Positions 21,137-35,602 are shown, counted from the first letter of the stretch. The stretch is 64,000 bases of DNA from Paramecium sonneborni (GCA_905182985.1 CAJJDN010000161.1:66095-130094), one strand, 5' to 3'. The notes: generated by a model from the sequence alone, not told the origin. Program-made: numbers and translations.

Positions 21137-23241
21137 ATGATTTTTATTTTACTTGTACAAATTACTTAGTCTTTAAGTATCTCCCAATTTTTAAATCTTA
21201 CTCCATTTTAAATATAGGAATTGAAATTAGAAACACTCTAGGAATACTTCATATCAGGTTCAACCTAAGGATACGTAGGATTTAATGAATATTCTGATTT
21301 AATAGAGAAATTGGCTAATTCATTTCCAAAATAAGTAACATTACAATCATATGGAAATACTTATCAAGGAACTAAAATAAAGACTATTAAAATATCAGCA
21401 ACCAAATCTCCGAAATATCAAATAACAATTCTCGGTATGTTGCGTGGTACTACTGATTTAATCTCAGTAAATTATCTACTCTATTAATTGTACTATATAA
21501 CTATATAATTATGTAATAAGAATCAATTTATGATGACTTTATTTTCAGATAAGTAATTAATAGTCACTCCTTTAATCAATGCAGATGGACTTTAATATAT
21601 AACAACGTAATTTATTTAAAATTATGAATTACCTATCATATTCAAAAATAGGAACCCATCTAATTAACATCTATGTTCTTAAACAGAATATGGGGTAGAT
21701 CTTTCAAGGAATTTCTAATACAAATTTGGATTCAATGAAATAGGATCATCTTCAAATAAATGTAGTCAAATCTATAGAGGAAGAAGTGCCTTTTCTGAAT
21801 CTGAAACTTTGACGATAGATAATTTAATTTAATAAATTAGACCTAATATTATAATTGTAATTGGAGGTGATTTTGATAATTTAGTTATTCCTGATTCTAA
21901 TTCTGATACTTATGATGAATTGCTCTATTTCATCACCAAATAATACAATCTTAATATGGGAGATTATTAAACCTTATATCAAAATGAAATAAATGGTGAT
22001 TTATGTCAAAATTATATCTATCAAATCAATAAAATATGTTTCACCATTAATATTGGATAACATGAATTAAATCATACAATCTTTTATTTCTAAAATCTTT
22101 TATTAGATTTCTTATCACATTATAGTCCCTCACTTAAGTAAATGATATTAACATATTTAGAATCTAATATGAAACCGGATTTAATTGTTAAAATAGCAAA
22201 TCACTTTGTAATAAACTTTAGTCCAATGAGAAAGGTTGTGTGATCATCATTTCTGTTTAGAATATAGGTTATAATCAATATAATGACAATATTATTATGG
22301 ATATTACATTAAATTAAGGAGGTGAGAAATTATATTAAATCGATTCTTATTTAATAGCTTAGAATATCAAAAACTATAGTGATCCAAAATTATAAAATGG
22401 TATTAAGATTGATGAAATATCTATAGATAAAGTTTATAGATATTAAATACTTAATTAAAGTAGATTAAGTGAGAACCAGACTATTTATTTCATTTTTTTA
22501 ATTACTCAATATGGATTCTCTTACAATTACATTAATACAGTTGAATCAATCAATTTAACATTCTCCCTATAAAACACCTTATTAAATTCTTATGTGTTCT
22601 AAATATTGAAACCTTCTGATTTAGCCTCCAAATACTCAAATGAATAACTTCAATAGATATTTCCTAATCGATCTGAATCATATGTTTTATTAATAGGTTT
22701 TGCTGTAATCTCAATCATTTTCTTTTTTTCTTGGATTATTAGAAAAATATACATTTTGATTTATAATCCTCATTAATTTACAGAAGAAAGTAAATCAAAA
22801 AGTGGAGGATCCTCAGACGAAAAGAATTTAGATTAATATCACTCACATAATCTAGTTGAAAGTAGATTAAATACATAAGTTAAATTTTCTTAAATTGTAC
22901 CATTCTAATCTATAAGATAAAATGATTCACCTAGAACATCTAGTAATTAAGCATAAACAAATTAGGAGATTAAATTACTTAATTGTAATCAAGCTCTACC
23001 CTAATTAAATCCTATTGAAATTTAAAATAGAGTGCATAAAGCATTAGAAATAGTTTAATCATAAGATAATTTCAATTAAATAGAATAATAATTAGAATAG
23101 AAAGAAGATTTCCATTAAAATTACTATAATAATTAGTAATAACAATCAAACTAACATCAAGTTGAAGAAGCACTTGTTAATACACCAAATATGTAATATC
23201 AAAATTAAAATGAAGATTAATTGGTTAAATTTGATGATTGA
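21137..23241 (+). CDS. M14 carboxypeptidase-like membrane protein, zinc site lost
   Basis: A product of about 692 residues. It starts with a signal-like segment (MIFILLVQITQSLSI), followed by a metallocarboxypeptidase fold: KTIKISATKSPKYQITILG, LINADGLQY, GVDLSRNFQYKFG, GSSSNKCSQIYRGRSAFSES. The zinc-binding HxxE is replaced by MLRGT after ILG, and the second His segment reads VIGGDFDNLVIPDS, so all three zinc ligands look absent. Near residue 510 a transmembrane helix (LLIGFAVISIIFFFSWII) precedes a Gln/Ser-rich cytoplasmic tail. One intron of 26 bp at 22235-22260 has a GTTG donor; a 23-bp alternative starts 3 bp later. It is probably a binding or adhesion protein, not a protease. Confidence 0.8.
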
Positions 23242-23308
23242 AATTATAATTAAATAATTAATATATATATATATATGATATTTAATTAAATTTAATCATT
23301 TACTCTGA

Positions 23309-24517
23309 TCAATTTTAATTTTCTTTAATATTCTTTAATATTGATGGATACAATTTTACATGAGCATCAACTGCCCATACATAATCCAAATGAGCATAAT
23401 CCTCTATAAATTCAACTTTCATATGAGTTTAATCCAACTTATTTAACATTTTACCTAAATCATCTGTATCTGTAATCACATCTCTTGTACCTAAATAAAA
23501 ATATTTAGGAATAGTAAAATTCTTTAAATTATCTACTGGATATAGAGGAGGATCTCTTTATCCATACATAACCAAATTCTAACTAGATCCATAATCAAAA
23601 TATTGTAATTATTTTGATCTAAAAAATTACATCCTATTTTTAGTAATTTTATATACCATTATACTATATTTTTAGATGCTGAACCTCCAGGTTCATGAGC
23701 AACCATATTACCAAAACGATTCAAATCAATTTTATTTTTTTATGGAAATCCACACAATTAATTGGTAACTTCAAAAAAGAAACTACGAAATATTGAAGGA
23801 ATCATATAACAAAGTGCTCCAATCTTAATATTAAAACCATCATCAAAAACAAAGAAATAAGGAATTCCCAAATAATAGATTAATTCAAATACATAAAGTT
23901 TGATTGCCCATTACAGAAAAGTTGATCGCTAAAAATCTAAATTTTATCATTACCAAATTAGATATGAACATAGCTGGACCTAATCCAATAAAACATTTAA
24001 GATGTTATTGAAATTCTATGTCATTAGATAAATAAGCAAATCCTTAAGTTGTTCCTTGAGAATGACCTAAATATATCACTTTAGCTCTCTATGTAACATT
24101 CTTCACATATAATATGATTGCCTTGAAATCATACTTAGCTAAATCATCAAACGAACAATCCCAATACTTTTAATTGTAGTCAACACTTTATAATTTTGTA
24201 TGACCAATACTATATTTATTCCCTCGATTATTTGCAAGCCATACGTCATACCCTTATTCTGCCAAAATGTAAGGCAAAGTCAACTTTTTATCATTATTTA
24301 TAAGCCAAGACCATGAACTGTCCAATAATCCATGTTGCATTATGACCGGATGTGCATGTGGATGTGTTACATCTTTGTAAATTCTCCAAATCGTTAGAAT
24401 ATAACCATCTTCTGTGATTATCTTATGACTTTCAAAATTGTATCCCTATTCAAGTATCATGTCGGCTATAATTGTGATATCAATATCAAAAATTACTTGC
24501 TTAGGTATAAACTCCAT
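23309..24517 (-). CDS. Acid lipase (lysosomal/gastric type AB-hydrolase)
   Basis: A 386-residue product with introns 23929-23953 and 23634-23656. The family signature is complete: HKIITEDGYILTIWRI, HPVIMQHGLLDSSWSW, VWLANNRGNKYSIGH, the nucleophile elbow YLGHSQGTTQG, MVAHEPGGSASKNIVQW, FDYGSSQNLVMYGQRDPP, the acid in LGTRDVITD, and the His in DYAHLDYVW. The Ser-Asp-His triad is intact, so hydrolysis of acylglycerols or sterol esters in lysosomes or phagosomes is likely. No obvious signal peptide follows the chosen ATG. The frame is open upstream to about 24735 without an ATG, so a short upstream exon may be missing. Confidence 0.9.
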
Positions 24518-24779
24518 AATAGGGTTTATGTTTGTTAAGAATTTTTCGAATTTTATGGAAAAAAGTTTAATTTCTTGAATCGCATTCTTTGACAAATAAT
24601 GAAAGCATAAAGTCTGTAAAAAAGATTGTGATGTAGATTGAATAATATGTGAATGACAATCCTAAATTGGCAAATGGTTTAATAACCCATATGAAAAAGT
24701 AAAATGTGATTGTTTGAATTATTTAAAAATTCATAAATAAGAAGAATTATTATGATAATTGTGTTTGATTTAAAATTAA

Positions 24780-25840
24780 TCAAATTTGCCATTCTTCCAA
24801 TCCTGCAGCTCTCTTTTGACTATCCATGACTCCATTGACTAAAGTGCATGTTAACCAAGCAGTTAAAAACATTTTGCCATAGTAAGGAACAGCACCTGCA
24901 TAGAATCCATGAATTTTCTCATAAAAATAGATTTGCTTGAAAACATCTAAATAATTTTAGTAATTTAATCTAAATCGTAAAGATTTTGGTTTTACCTGTT
25001 TTTAGATGGATCTGGGAAAGCTTTGAGAACTCTGGTTTGAACATTATCTAATGGTAATGTGAAAAGTGTAGCCCAAAATGAAGCCCATGTTAATGCAAGA
25101 AAATGATTGAATCCAAAATCTCCAAAAACTAACCAAATTTTTTCCTTCATGTAATCATATGGTCCTGTTAAGGAAATGTTCAAAGCTGCTAATTTAACAA
25201 CATGTGCAAAAGCTCCTCTGAATAATGCTCTGCTTCCTCCTATTTGAATAATTGTATAAAATGATTACCTTCTTCTACTTGAATTCTATTGATGGCATCA
25301 AAAGCAGAGGTATAATTTCTTCTAATTGATTATGGAAGACCACCATCTGCAATCATTCTAACTTATGCTAATTCAAATGGAGATGTAACCAAAGCAGCAA
25401 ATGCTCCAACAGATCCAGAGAGAACAGCCTTTTCTCTAAGTGTCAAATCATTGAATGGTTTAACTGGTTTAACTTAATCGTATATTGCTTTATATCTAAA
25501 AGATTAAATATTTGATACAAAAAGTTTCTAATAAATAGATAGCCCAATCTACTGTATAATGCTGCGTCAAATCCATAATAGAAATGTCTCAAGCCACCTC
25601 CAGTTTCATGAATTTCTCTAAATATTCTCCATGGATTTACTCCTAATTCATTTTTGAGTTATCTCAATCCGATTCCTTCTGTTCTAACTTAGATTCTAGT
25701 TTTAACAAATTCTGTGTGTAAATAAAATAGTTGTTACCTAATGGTTAAGTAAGAAAAGTGGTAATAGCACCAACTGGCACTGAAAGACCAACAACTTCTG
25801 TAAGAGATGGCTCCCAATATCTCTTGTATGATCCAAGCAT
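24780..25840 (-). CDS. Mitochondrial carrier family (SLC25) protein
   Basis: A 318-residue product with introns 25712-25737, 25496-25518, 25240-25268 and 24970-24995. Three repeats of about 100 residues each carry the PxD/ExxKxR-type signature in modified form: TQPLEFVKTRIQVRTEG, TSPFELAQVRMIADGGLP, and TLPLDNVQTRVLKAFPD. Each is followed by a second helix with GxxxxYxG-like endings, such as HFYYGFDAAL and GFYAGAVPYYGK. This is the six-helix carrier fold of the inner mitochondrial membrane. The sequence most resembles the oxoglutarate/malate-dicarboxylate branch, but the substrate cannot be fixed by eye. Confidence 0.9.
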
Positions 25841-26009
25841 TTTATTTAATTAATTAAAGATATTTAAATTTGATATAAAACACAATTTATCTTCAGCACT
25901 TTATTATATATTACATTCTCTCACTCTTTTTTCATCTTTCTATTTTGTATTGTATATTTCCGAATTAATAGAACATAATAAAATTCAATATATAATTTAT
26001 CGTTTTTTG

Positions 26010-27327
<1,318 letters not shown>

Positions 27328-27403
27328 TAATCCATTACCCATTATGTAACTAAAATAATTAACATACTAATTTTATATTTTAATTATAATTTGTTGTCTG
27401 TTA

Positions 27404-29217
27404 ATGCCATAATTAACTATTTAAACACTTAATAGGTTATGCGAATACTTTTTATACTTAGCAAAATTAGAATCTGAAATAGAAATTATTAGAAATGTCC
27501 TGTGTGAACATCATCGTTTCCATCCATTTTTTATATTTAAACACATAGATGGAATTTCAATTAATCCAAAAGGATAATTAGAACCTTAAGATCTTCTATA
27601 ATTTCTAGAAGACAATGGTTTTGTTCATAATTTATAAGAATGTATTCAATTCATTGATTTATACGATGAAGAGTCTAAAGGTTTTTTACTTTATTCATAG
27701 TAAATATTTTTTATCTATTATTAGATTCTTAAGAATTTGTTTACCTCAAAACAATGTTCAATTAAGGTAAAAAATTGCACTCTAAAATGTTGATCTTCCT
27801 CATTTAGATTAAAAGATTTCATACACATTATCAAAATTAATCAACTATGAAATACAAGCTATGTAAACTACTTCATCATTACTATAAAAACTTTAAGATT
27901 CTTCTGATTTCACTCCTACTGCATGTTTTGAATTCATGGATCCATACAACTCCAAAGTCTTAATGATTTCTAATTTTAAAGAACTCTTCTAACATTCAGC
28001 TATTATTATCTACTCTCATGAACTTTAATCATTATTCAAAAGATTTGATCTTCTAAATGATGGAGTCATTGACAAATCAGAATTCATGAAATATTTTTAA
28101 AAAAGAGTCATCCAACCTAAAGAATGTAAAACTCCAATTAAAGATAAAAATATTTAGAAATCATTATAATCTCAATAAACTAATAGATCTAATAGATCTA
28201 AAAAACCATAAACTACTACTCCCATTAAAAAATTAAATTCTATCTTAAAATAAACAGGATAAATAGGATAATCACCTAAAAAAGAATTTGATAATCAAAG
28301 ATCAGTTAGTTTTATTGATAGTTCGAAAATTTCAAAAACTTAAAATCTAAATTCCAGTTACATTTTTAAGACTCCTAATTCATAAAATAAAAAATATATT
28401 GATTAAAAAACAGAATTGAGAGCATAAATGTAATTATTTAAAGTTTAAAAATAACATTTAAGTTTTAATAATTCCACTACTAAGAAACCTATTAAAAAAC
28501 CTCCATAAAAAAATATTAGTAAATAATCACCAAAAATAAATTAAAAATTCTTTAATCCTTCTTAATATTTAAAAGATACATTAATTAAATTAATGGATTT
28601 TGAAAAAGAAATAGAACACATTAAACTTAATTTATAAGCAGTTCCTGATTTTTCTATTTGTAATACATTCAGAGCTTTAGACAAAAAGAAAATTGGATTC
28701 TTAGTAGCTGAAGATTTAGAACAATTTATTAATAAAAAAGATTTATCACTGGTTTTAAAGAAGATATGTATAGATGGTAGGATTAAATTTAATTAATTCA
28801 TCTAATTAATATAGCCTTTATCAATTTATCATTAAGATCAATAAATTAATAGAGAGTAATAAATTTTAGATGAAAAATACATAATTCAAGGAAGAATAAA
28901 ATAATTGTTATCTCTTTTATTTGAAAGATTATACTAAAGAGAACTCTTTTTCGATTAAGTTAATTAGGAAGTAAAAAATAATTAATAATGTGATGTAAAA
29001 TATTTGTTCATGATGATTGATGAAGATTCTTGTGATAATGAAATCAGTTTAAAAGATGTAATAATAAAATAAATAATTTTTTTAGCTTGATTCCTTTCTG
29101 TATAAATAAGAAGTTTAACCAGAATTAGAAGATTTGGAATTACTTTTTAACAGATTGGATACAGACAGAGATGGGAAGGTATCTTTTCCAGATTTTATCA
29201 ACATTTTTTCCTTTTGA
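27404..29217 (+). CDS. EF-hand calcium-binding protein
   Basis: A 586-residue product with introns 27700-27724 and 29058-29085. At the C-terminus FNRLDTDRDGKVSFPDFINI is a complete EF-hand loop (D-T-D-R-D-G-K-V-S-F-P-D). A second, weaker loop is FDLLNDGVIDKSEFMKYF near residue 220. Degenerate EF-like pieces include FEFMDPYNSKVLMISNF and FRALDKKKIGFLVAEDL. A basic Ser/Lys/Gln-rich linker separates the two halves. No transmembrane helix. Its stop is only 32 bp upstream of the next gene's ATG. A cytosolic or cytoskeletal Ca2+ sensor is likely; partner unknown. Confidence 0.85.
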
Positions 29218-29249
29218 TTATATATATATTATTATTATTATTATTTTTA

Positions 29250-32200
29250 ATGCTTTAATTTTTTTAAAGATTAGAGAACCCTGATTCAAAGTTTCATTTA
29301 TATGATTCATTTTATAGAATAAAAAAGATAGAGAAGGTTTGTTAAAAAGAAAATGTAGATGGTAAATATAATTAATTCATGATATAGGTTTATTAATAAT
29401 AAATGGAATAGATTCAAAAGAGAATTATGAGTATACAAAATTAATGAATTGGATATATCTTGGATATAGTGGAATAGAAATTGAAACAAATGAATATTTA
29501 GATAATACATTGAGTGAAACAATATTTGTTATAACAAAAGATCATATGAGAGCATATTGTGATTAATAAGGTTTTAAGTTGTTAAAGCCATATTTACTAT
29601 AGATGCCAAATATTAAATTATTTGTTCCAACAATTAAGGAGGATGAAAATAAAGATGAAAGTGAAGTTTTAAAAATGGCTCAATTTGTGAAAATGATGTA
29701 AGGATTAAAAAGGATTGGTGTATTACTTCCTTAAGAAAAAAATAAAAATATTGAAAAATGGCCTCTCATATAAGGTTATGGTTTATTAGGAAATGGTTTT
29801 TTTTCAATGCAACATGAGATTGTAAATATGAGTGAGAGGATAAATTAATTATATAAACCACATGATAAACATTCTATGAAAACTTTAATTAATGTTGTAA
29901 GTTAGAGATTAAATGGTCATGTTTCAGGATCAATGTAATTGTTGTCAGAAATAGCAATAAAAAAAAGACCTGCAGTTACAAGTGAATAAATGGTTGAGAT
30001 ATTTCTTGATACATTTGAAATTGAAGAAAATAAATATATAAAAAGATGTAATAAATTAATTCCAACTGTTACTTTTGGTAATTGTAGTTCTTAATAGAAA
30101 TTACCATTACATTTAACAATGGAGAGTAGTGATCTATATTCTTCATTGAGATTTGCCAGAACATACTTTCTTACAAAATAAATAAGCAAAGAAAATGTAA
30201 TAATACCAATTCATGATGATTTTGAACATTTTGTTAAAGAATATTAATATTAAATAATTGAACATTCCTTTCATTTAGACGAATGGTATATGATTAATAA
30301 TTATTATTTTAGTTTATTAATTGAAATTTATAGGGCATTGATTGAAAGTTTCTATTCAGCTTTATAAATGATTTGTTAAGATTATAGAAAGATGACTAAT
30401 TAATAGATATTTGATTTATGTTCAGAACGATTGATTCCAACATTAGCTAATTATAAATTGTAATTACTAAATGATAATTTAATTGTATCAGTATCTAGTT
30501 ATAATTCATTTGGTGAAGAAGTAACTATTAATTTTAAAGATCCAATTTCTTTTAAACTTACCCCTTAATTTTTTACAATAAGATTAGAATATAAGAAAAT
30601 TCCATCTTTGGTTGTAAATGGTACTATATTAGGTAATGTAATATTTTCTGATTCATTTATTCTTTAAGAAAATTGTTATTATATTATAACTAGTAATATA
30701 CCTAATCTTTAAATTATAAATACTGATGCTAGATTTTCAGATGATATAGAAAAAATTAAAAAAAAATTGCCACTAGAGAAATTGGGTTAGTAAATTTCAG
30801 AAAGAGTAGATAAAAATAGATTATTTATACCCTCTAAATACGCTTTATTAGATATACCAATATAATCTGCATCTTATGTACTACATGAAAATGGTATTAG
30901 AATCTTTACTAATGAAATGGGTTGGTTCTTTATTTTATTTGAATCAATGAAGAAAATTAAGTTTACTTAAGGATTAGAATCTGCTTGGATGATATTTATG
31001 ACAGAACCAATACTATGTGCATCATTATAAGCAAAAACCATAGCTTTGGAATTTGTAGGTAAATCTGTTGATTAAGTATATATGAAAATGACTAATATAC
31101 TAAAAGAAAATGAAATTAAAGTTGATTATACTGAAAATCCTAAAGAATTCTAATTAACTAGATAGGGATAAATTATTCTAAAAAAAGAATAAAAAGTTCC
31201 ATTATTAGGAAATATGATTAAAGATTCTTCTTTTTTATTAGATTATTTAGAATCTAAATAATTAGTTATTTTAACGTAAGTCAAAAGTGATTTAAAACTT
31301 TTAAACTATCTAGCCTTATAAGATGAATCTAATTAATAAATTGATAATAGAATTCCAATAATCTTAATTACAGGTACATATAGTAGTGGTAAAAATAAAT
31401 TTGCTTAATCTTTATAAAGATATGCAAGTGATTTTAATTAAAAGGCTCAAGTTCTTACTTTTAATTTATTAGAATAATCAATCTTAGATGAAGAAGGATT
31501 ACTTAATAAATTAGAAAACCTACTCAAATATTCTTAAGACTAATGTATATGTGTAATCCCCTTTTATTTATCTATTGATATTATAGTATAACAATTAACT
31601 ACTGGAAAACTGAGTAAATTTGTATACATTAAGAATGTAATTAATAAAATCAATATTAACAATATCTATTAAAATCAAAATTGTTAACCTATGTAAAATT
31701 TTATTTATATATATTTTTAGTGATAATTTAATAAGTCAAAGTCTACCTGGTTATTGTTAATTTACAATTCTAGATTCTTTTGGAAATGAGGAATCAGAAG
31801 TTGAAGAATATTTCAAAATCTTTAGATCTGTATGCATTAAATCTAATATATTTCGTATTACCAATAATATGGTACAATCTTCTGTTGCTAAAGAAATATA
31901 TTCAAATACATCTTACAATTCTACATTAAATGTATTTCTTAGAATCAAACTGGCAACATACAAAAGTCAAATGATTCCATATTAAAAAGTTTTCCTTCAT
32001 AATGCTATTCCTTGTGTTAAATAATTTAGAAAAATCTTAAGAGAACTTTTTAAAACTTCACATTAACAAAAAGCACCAATGGTCAATTATGAAAAACTTT
32101 CAGATATTGATAAATTTATCTTTAGAGTTAAGGAATTTAACTCGACTAATAAACCATAATTATTTTATCTTAAAGCTTTTCTCAGATTTGAAGGATAATT

Positions 32201-32693
32201 AGATAAACTTTATGAATATACTGCAAATCATAATTATACTATCGAAAGATAGGTTAAGTCTGTTAATATTATTCTTAAAGAATAATTAATTAATGGAGTC
32301 AAACTTTAAATACCTTCATATGTTGGTTGGGATACTCATTCCAATTTAGGATTTTTTATGGTTGGCTAAAATATTTCAAAAGATATATGCCAATAATATA
32401 TTGAAGAATTAATCTAAAAAATGAAACCATTATAACCTTTACTTACCAAAAATGATTTATCTAAAGAAATTATCAAAGAAATTGAATTTCAAAATAGAAT
32501 TGTTGGATTAGAAAATGGAGAATTCTATGATGGATAATTTATTAGAAATTAAGATGGAGAAATCTTAGAACATCATCCAAAATTAGATTTATTCATTCAA
32601 GAATATTTAAATAATCAAAATTAAAAAATTGCATAATTCAACAATTAAATTAATTAAGAGTGGAACAATTATTTAAATGCTCTTAAGTGTTGA
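29250..32693 (+). CDS. DAAF9: DAAF9-like (C20orf194) dynein axonemal assembly factor
   Basis: A 1129-residue product with introns 29362-29387 and 31693-31720, close to the length of animal C20orf194/DAAF9. The family is recognised from DGLLIINGIDSKENYEYTK, FVITKDHMRAYCD, IEKWPLIQGYGLLGNGFF, TFGNCSSQQKLPLHL, a RFARTYFLTKQI region, and the end (EFYDGQFIRNQDGEIL, HHPKLDLFIQEYL). Around residue 700, ILITGTYSSGKNKFAQSLQ is a Walker A-like P-loop. DAAF9 acts in cytoplasmic preassembly of ciliary dynein arms, sensible for a ciliate. The product is soluble with no membrane helix. Identification is from remembered family features and should be checked by search. Confidence 0.8.
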
Positions 32694-32763
32694 GATATTA
32701 TTGTTAAATAATATTCTTATAAATATTATTCATATCTAAACATGTATAAATTTATAATAATAA

Positions 32764-33577
32764 CTTCAAAAATCATCTAAAGTTAAAATCGGCTTATTCT
32801 GTATAAAATAATATCCTTTCAAATTATTTTATGTACAAATACCATTTTATATTTAATCTAATGATTTTTTAACTTCTTATAAATGTGTTGATAATCTTGT
32901 AGGTTTTGGAACTTAATCAATTGTACTTTCTGATTAAGAATCTTTTTTATCTAATTTTTTAACTAATGATGCATCCGTCGTTTTTATGATCCATGTAAAC
33001 TAATCATTAGAAGAATCTTGCTGTTAAATTTTCATATCTTAAAATATTACTTTTTTCTATGATCTAGTATTTTGTTAAGATTTAGCTAAGGAAACAGGAG
33101 AACTATTTGTATTTGGAGAATGGTATGTGAACTTTTTCCTTATATCTATTTATTAACTACTCTATACATAATGTTAAGAGGATTACTATTTAATATGTTA
33201 GAAATGTACTTACCTAATTTAATTTAGATCTCATCTATTAAAGAGAAGAATAATATTGTATCTAAACTAATTATTTCTCAACTTTTGCTTGCAAATTAGA
33301 TATGATTCTTTAACATGTTTCAGCTTATTAATATAACACTGTAGAAAGTTCTTAGTTTTATAATTTCAATTGGTTTTTTTTCTAAAGTATTTATTTAATC
33401 ATACTTATTACAATTTTGATACTTTATTGTTAAGACTTTCTATTTCCACTTTTTAATTCTCTATTATCTTTTCATATTGAAGTATTTTTCTCTCATCTGT
33501 TTTAAGCTAATTATTATCAATATCAATCCACCTTTTATCAGTACTCAAACATTCATCCATTCCTTGACTATTATTGA
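32764..33577 (+). CDS. Probable small membrane-anchored protein, ends uncertain
   Basis: A protein-like frame (KIGLFCIKQYPFKLFYVQIP, LVGFGTQSIVLSDQESFLSN, KETGELFVFGEW) begins just after the DAAF9 gene. Removing a candidate 22-bp intron at 33206-33227 leads to YFSTFACKLDMILQHVSAYQ and a hydrophobic helix (FNWFFFQSIYLIILITILIL) near the C-terminus. I could not find an in-frame start codon upstream; the left edge given is only where the frame becomes coding-like. ATG at 32986 is the first in frame. The 3' part overlaps the next gene on the other strand. A tail-anchored or longin-like protein is a guess. Confidence 0.38.
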
Positions 33578-34361
33578 GTCTAGAAGTAAAGATTTCTAAT
33601 TAATTTGAATTAAAAAAATCTTGAACTTAATCTTATTAACTTTATTTAATTGATTATTATTATTATTATGATTCTAGAACTCCTAAAATTCTAATATCTT
33701 ATATACGTTTTAAATCATTTAGTTCTTTCTCACTATTACATAATTTTGATTCAAGTAAATCGATTTCTCTCTACTATGATTCTATACATTTAATTTTGTC
33801 TAAATTTGTTAAACTTGTAATTTTATTTATCTCCACTATTTGATATTTTGTTTAATATTTTTCTAATCTGTTTTGAAATTCCAAAATAATTTGTTCCTAT
33901 AGAACAGATGAAGAATTTTCAAAATAATCATAAAATTGTTTCTCTATCTAAGAAATTGCACAATCTTAAAGAATCAACTAAAACTTTTTTTGATTATTTT
34001 ATTGATTCTGATTGCCTTTGATATCACAAATTATACCTATTTATTTGATATTTTTTAAACTTGATTAAAGCTGCTAATTTTCTAATTATACTTCTTAAAG
34101 TTGTTATTGAAGTTTAGCAAGCTATTGTTTATAATCTTCTTGTTAAATTGATTATTAAGATTAATTTTATTATTACTCTATTCTATATTGTAAAATAGCA
34201 TTTTTCTTTTCTAATTCATCGTTTAGCTAGATTTATTATTAAATTTTTTAGTATACTTAAATGGCATTTTTCAAAAGAAACCTTAACCTTTCAACTGTTC
34301 TTTATTCATCATTATTTGAAATGTTTTTATTTTTTGGTGTATTATTTGTAGACACAAGCAT
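33399..34361 (-). CDS. Coiled-coil protein
   Basis: A 320-residue frame on the minus strand, TGA at 33399-33401. Apart from the first 30 residues it is nearly all heptad-type coiled coil rich in Gln, Glu, Asn and Lys, broken near residue 230 by a Ser/Asn linker. A 30-bp GTA...TAG stretch at about 34218-34247 (GTATACTAAAAAATTTAATA and on) could be an intron. Because 30 is a multiple of three, the frame cannot decide; the product would be 310 residues if spliced. No family recognised. Its 3' end overlaps the tentative membrane-protein gene on the other strand. Confidence 0.7.
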
Positions 34362-34472
34362 AATATTAACTAACAATTATAAAATTATAATTATAATTAA
34401 ATTATTAAGATATTTTATAGGATTTATATAATTTAATATTTTAGATTAGAATAAATAATAAACCTAGCATCA

Positions 34473-35602
34473 TCAAGTTTGTAATCTCAATAAGCATTCT
34501 TAAATGAATGTTTTGGTATCCCTAATAATGTAATATACTCTAATTAATTCATCAAATTATCTATTCCTATACACAGCTTCTGTATCACAGGAATCGCATT
34601 TATATTTATAACATTTTTCACAACATGAATGACCACAAGGAATATAAGTTCTAGGTTTTTCAAATAAATTTTAGCATCTACAACAGCGAAGACTTAATTT
34701 GAGTTCAGTTTCTAAGACTTCGATTCTCAATAGATGCCTTTATATTTAGTTTTCTTCAGCAGATTTGTCAATATAATGATTTTATTAAATTAGTTTTTCT
34801 TTAAGAGATTAATTTTAAAATAATAATTATTATAAAAGAGATTTATCCTATTGAATATCAGTATTTAATTTTGGAGATGGAATCTCATTCGGTAATGTTT
34901 ATAAAGTTTTTTTGTTTAATTCTGAGCGATCCTTTAATTATTTTTTAAAAGCCTCTAATTAATTTTGAAGATTCGAAATATAGCTGTTTTATTGTTCAAT
35001 TTATGAATTTGCATTTTTGATTAACAAGGATTATTTTTTGATAATTTGATTTTATTCTTCAAGTTATGATAGTAATTATGAATTAGTTTATTAATTCTAT
35101 TCTGCAGAGTTCTTATATGAAAATTATATTTTCTAAATATTATTTATATTAATAGTGTTATCATCATCAATTAGAAGTTCATATTAATAGATTTATTTCA
35201 ATTTAAATAGTAAATCATCATATTTAGTTTCTGCTTCAATAGATTTACCTTTAGTAAGAATAATCTTTTATGATTGCTTTTACAATTCTTCAATTTTTTG
35301 ATCATAATTTTTTTTAGCGATTTTTTCATTTAATTATTAAAGATCTAATTATTGCTGAGAGAATAGGAATATATTATTACTTTAAATTTAGAACATTATG
35401 TACATGAAGATGGAGAAGTTATCTTCATTACAAATGATTTATTACTTTAAACTTGCTCTAATTGTTTTTATAAAGATTCGATTTAAGATTTTAGAGATTA
35501 AACTTCATGATGTTCACTTTTTTAAAGCATTCTTTTTTATGAAATATCAGAAGTTGTAGCAGTGGATCTTGTTTTTTAGAGAATTCTTAAATTAGGAAGC
35601 AT
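34473..35602 (-). CDS. Coiled-coil protein with C-terminal RING finger
   Basis: A 367-residue product with one intron (35355-35380). A long coiled coil (residues about 50-270) precedes a RING domain: CCRCQNLFEKPRTYIPCGHS, then CCEKC and CDSC, a C3HC4 pattern with full zinc-ligand spacing. A short helical tail follows (FDELIRVYYIIRDTKTF). RING proteins of this layout are usually E3 ubiquitin ligases, with the coiled coil giving dimerisation or substrate choice. Coding region ends 111 bp from the coiled-coil gene on the same strand. Confidence 0.85.

Noticed and set aside
24992..25183. Short standalone standard-code frame resembling a carrier fragment
   Set aside because: It is one exon part of the 318-residue mitochondrial carrier gene; only the ciliate code and intron removal show the whole gene.
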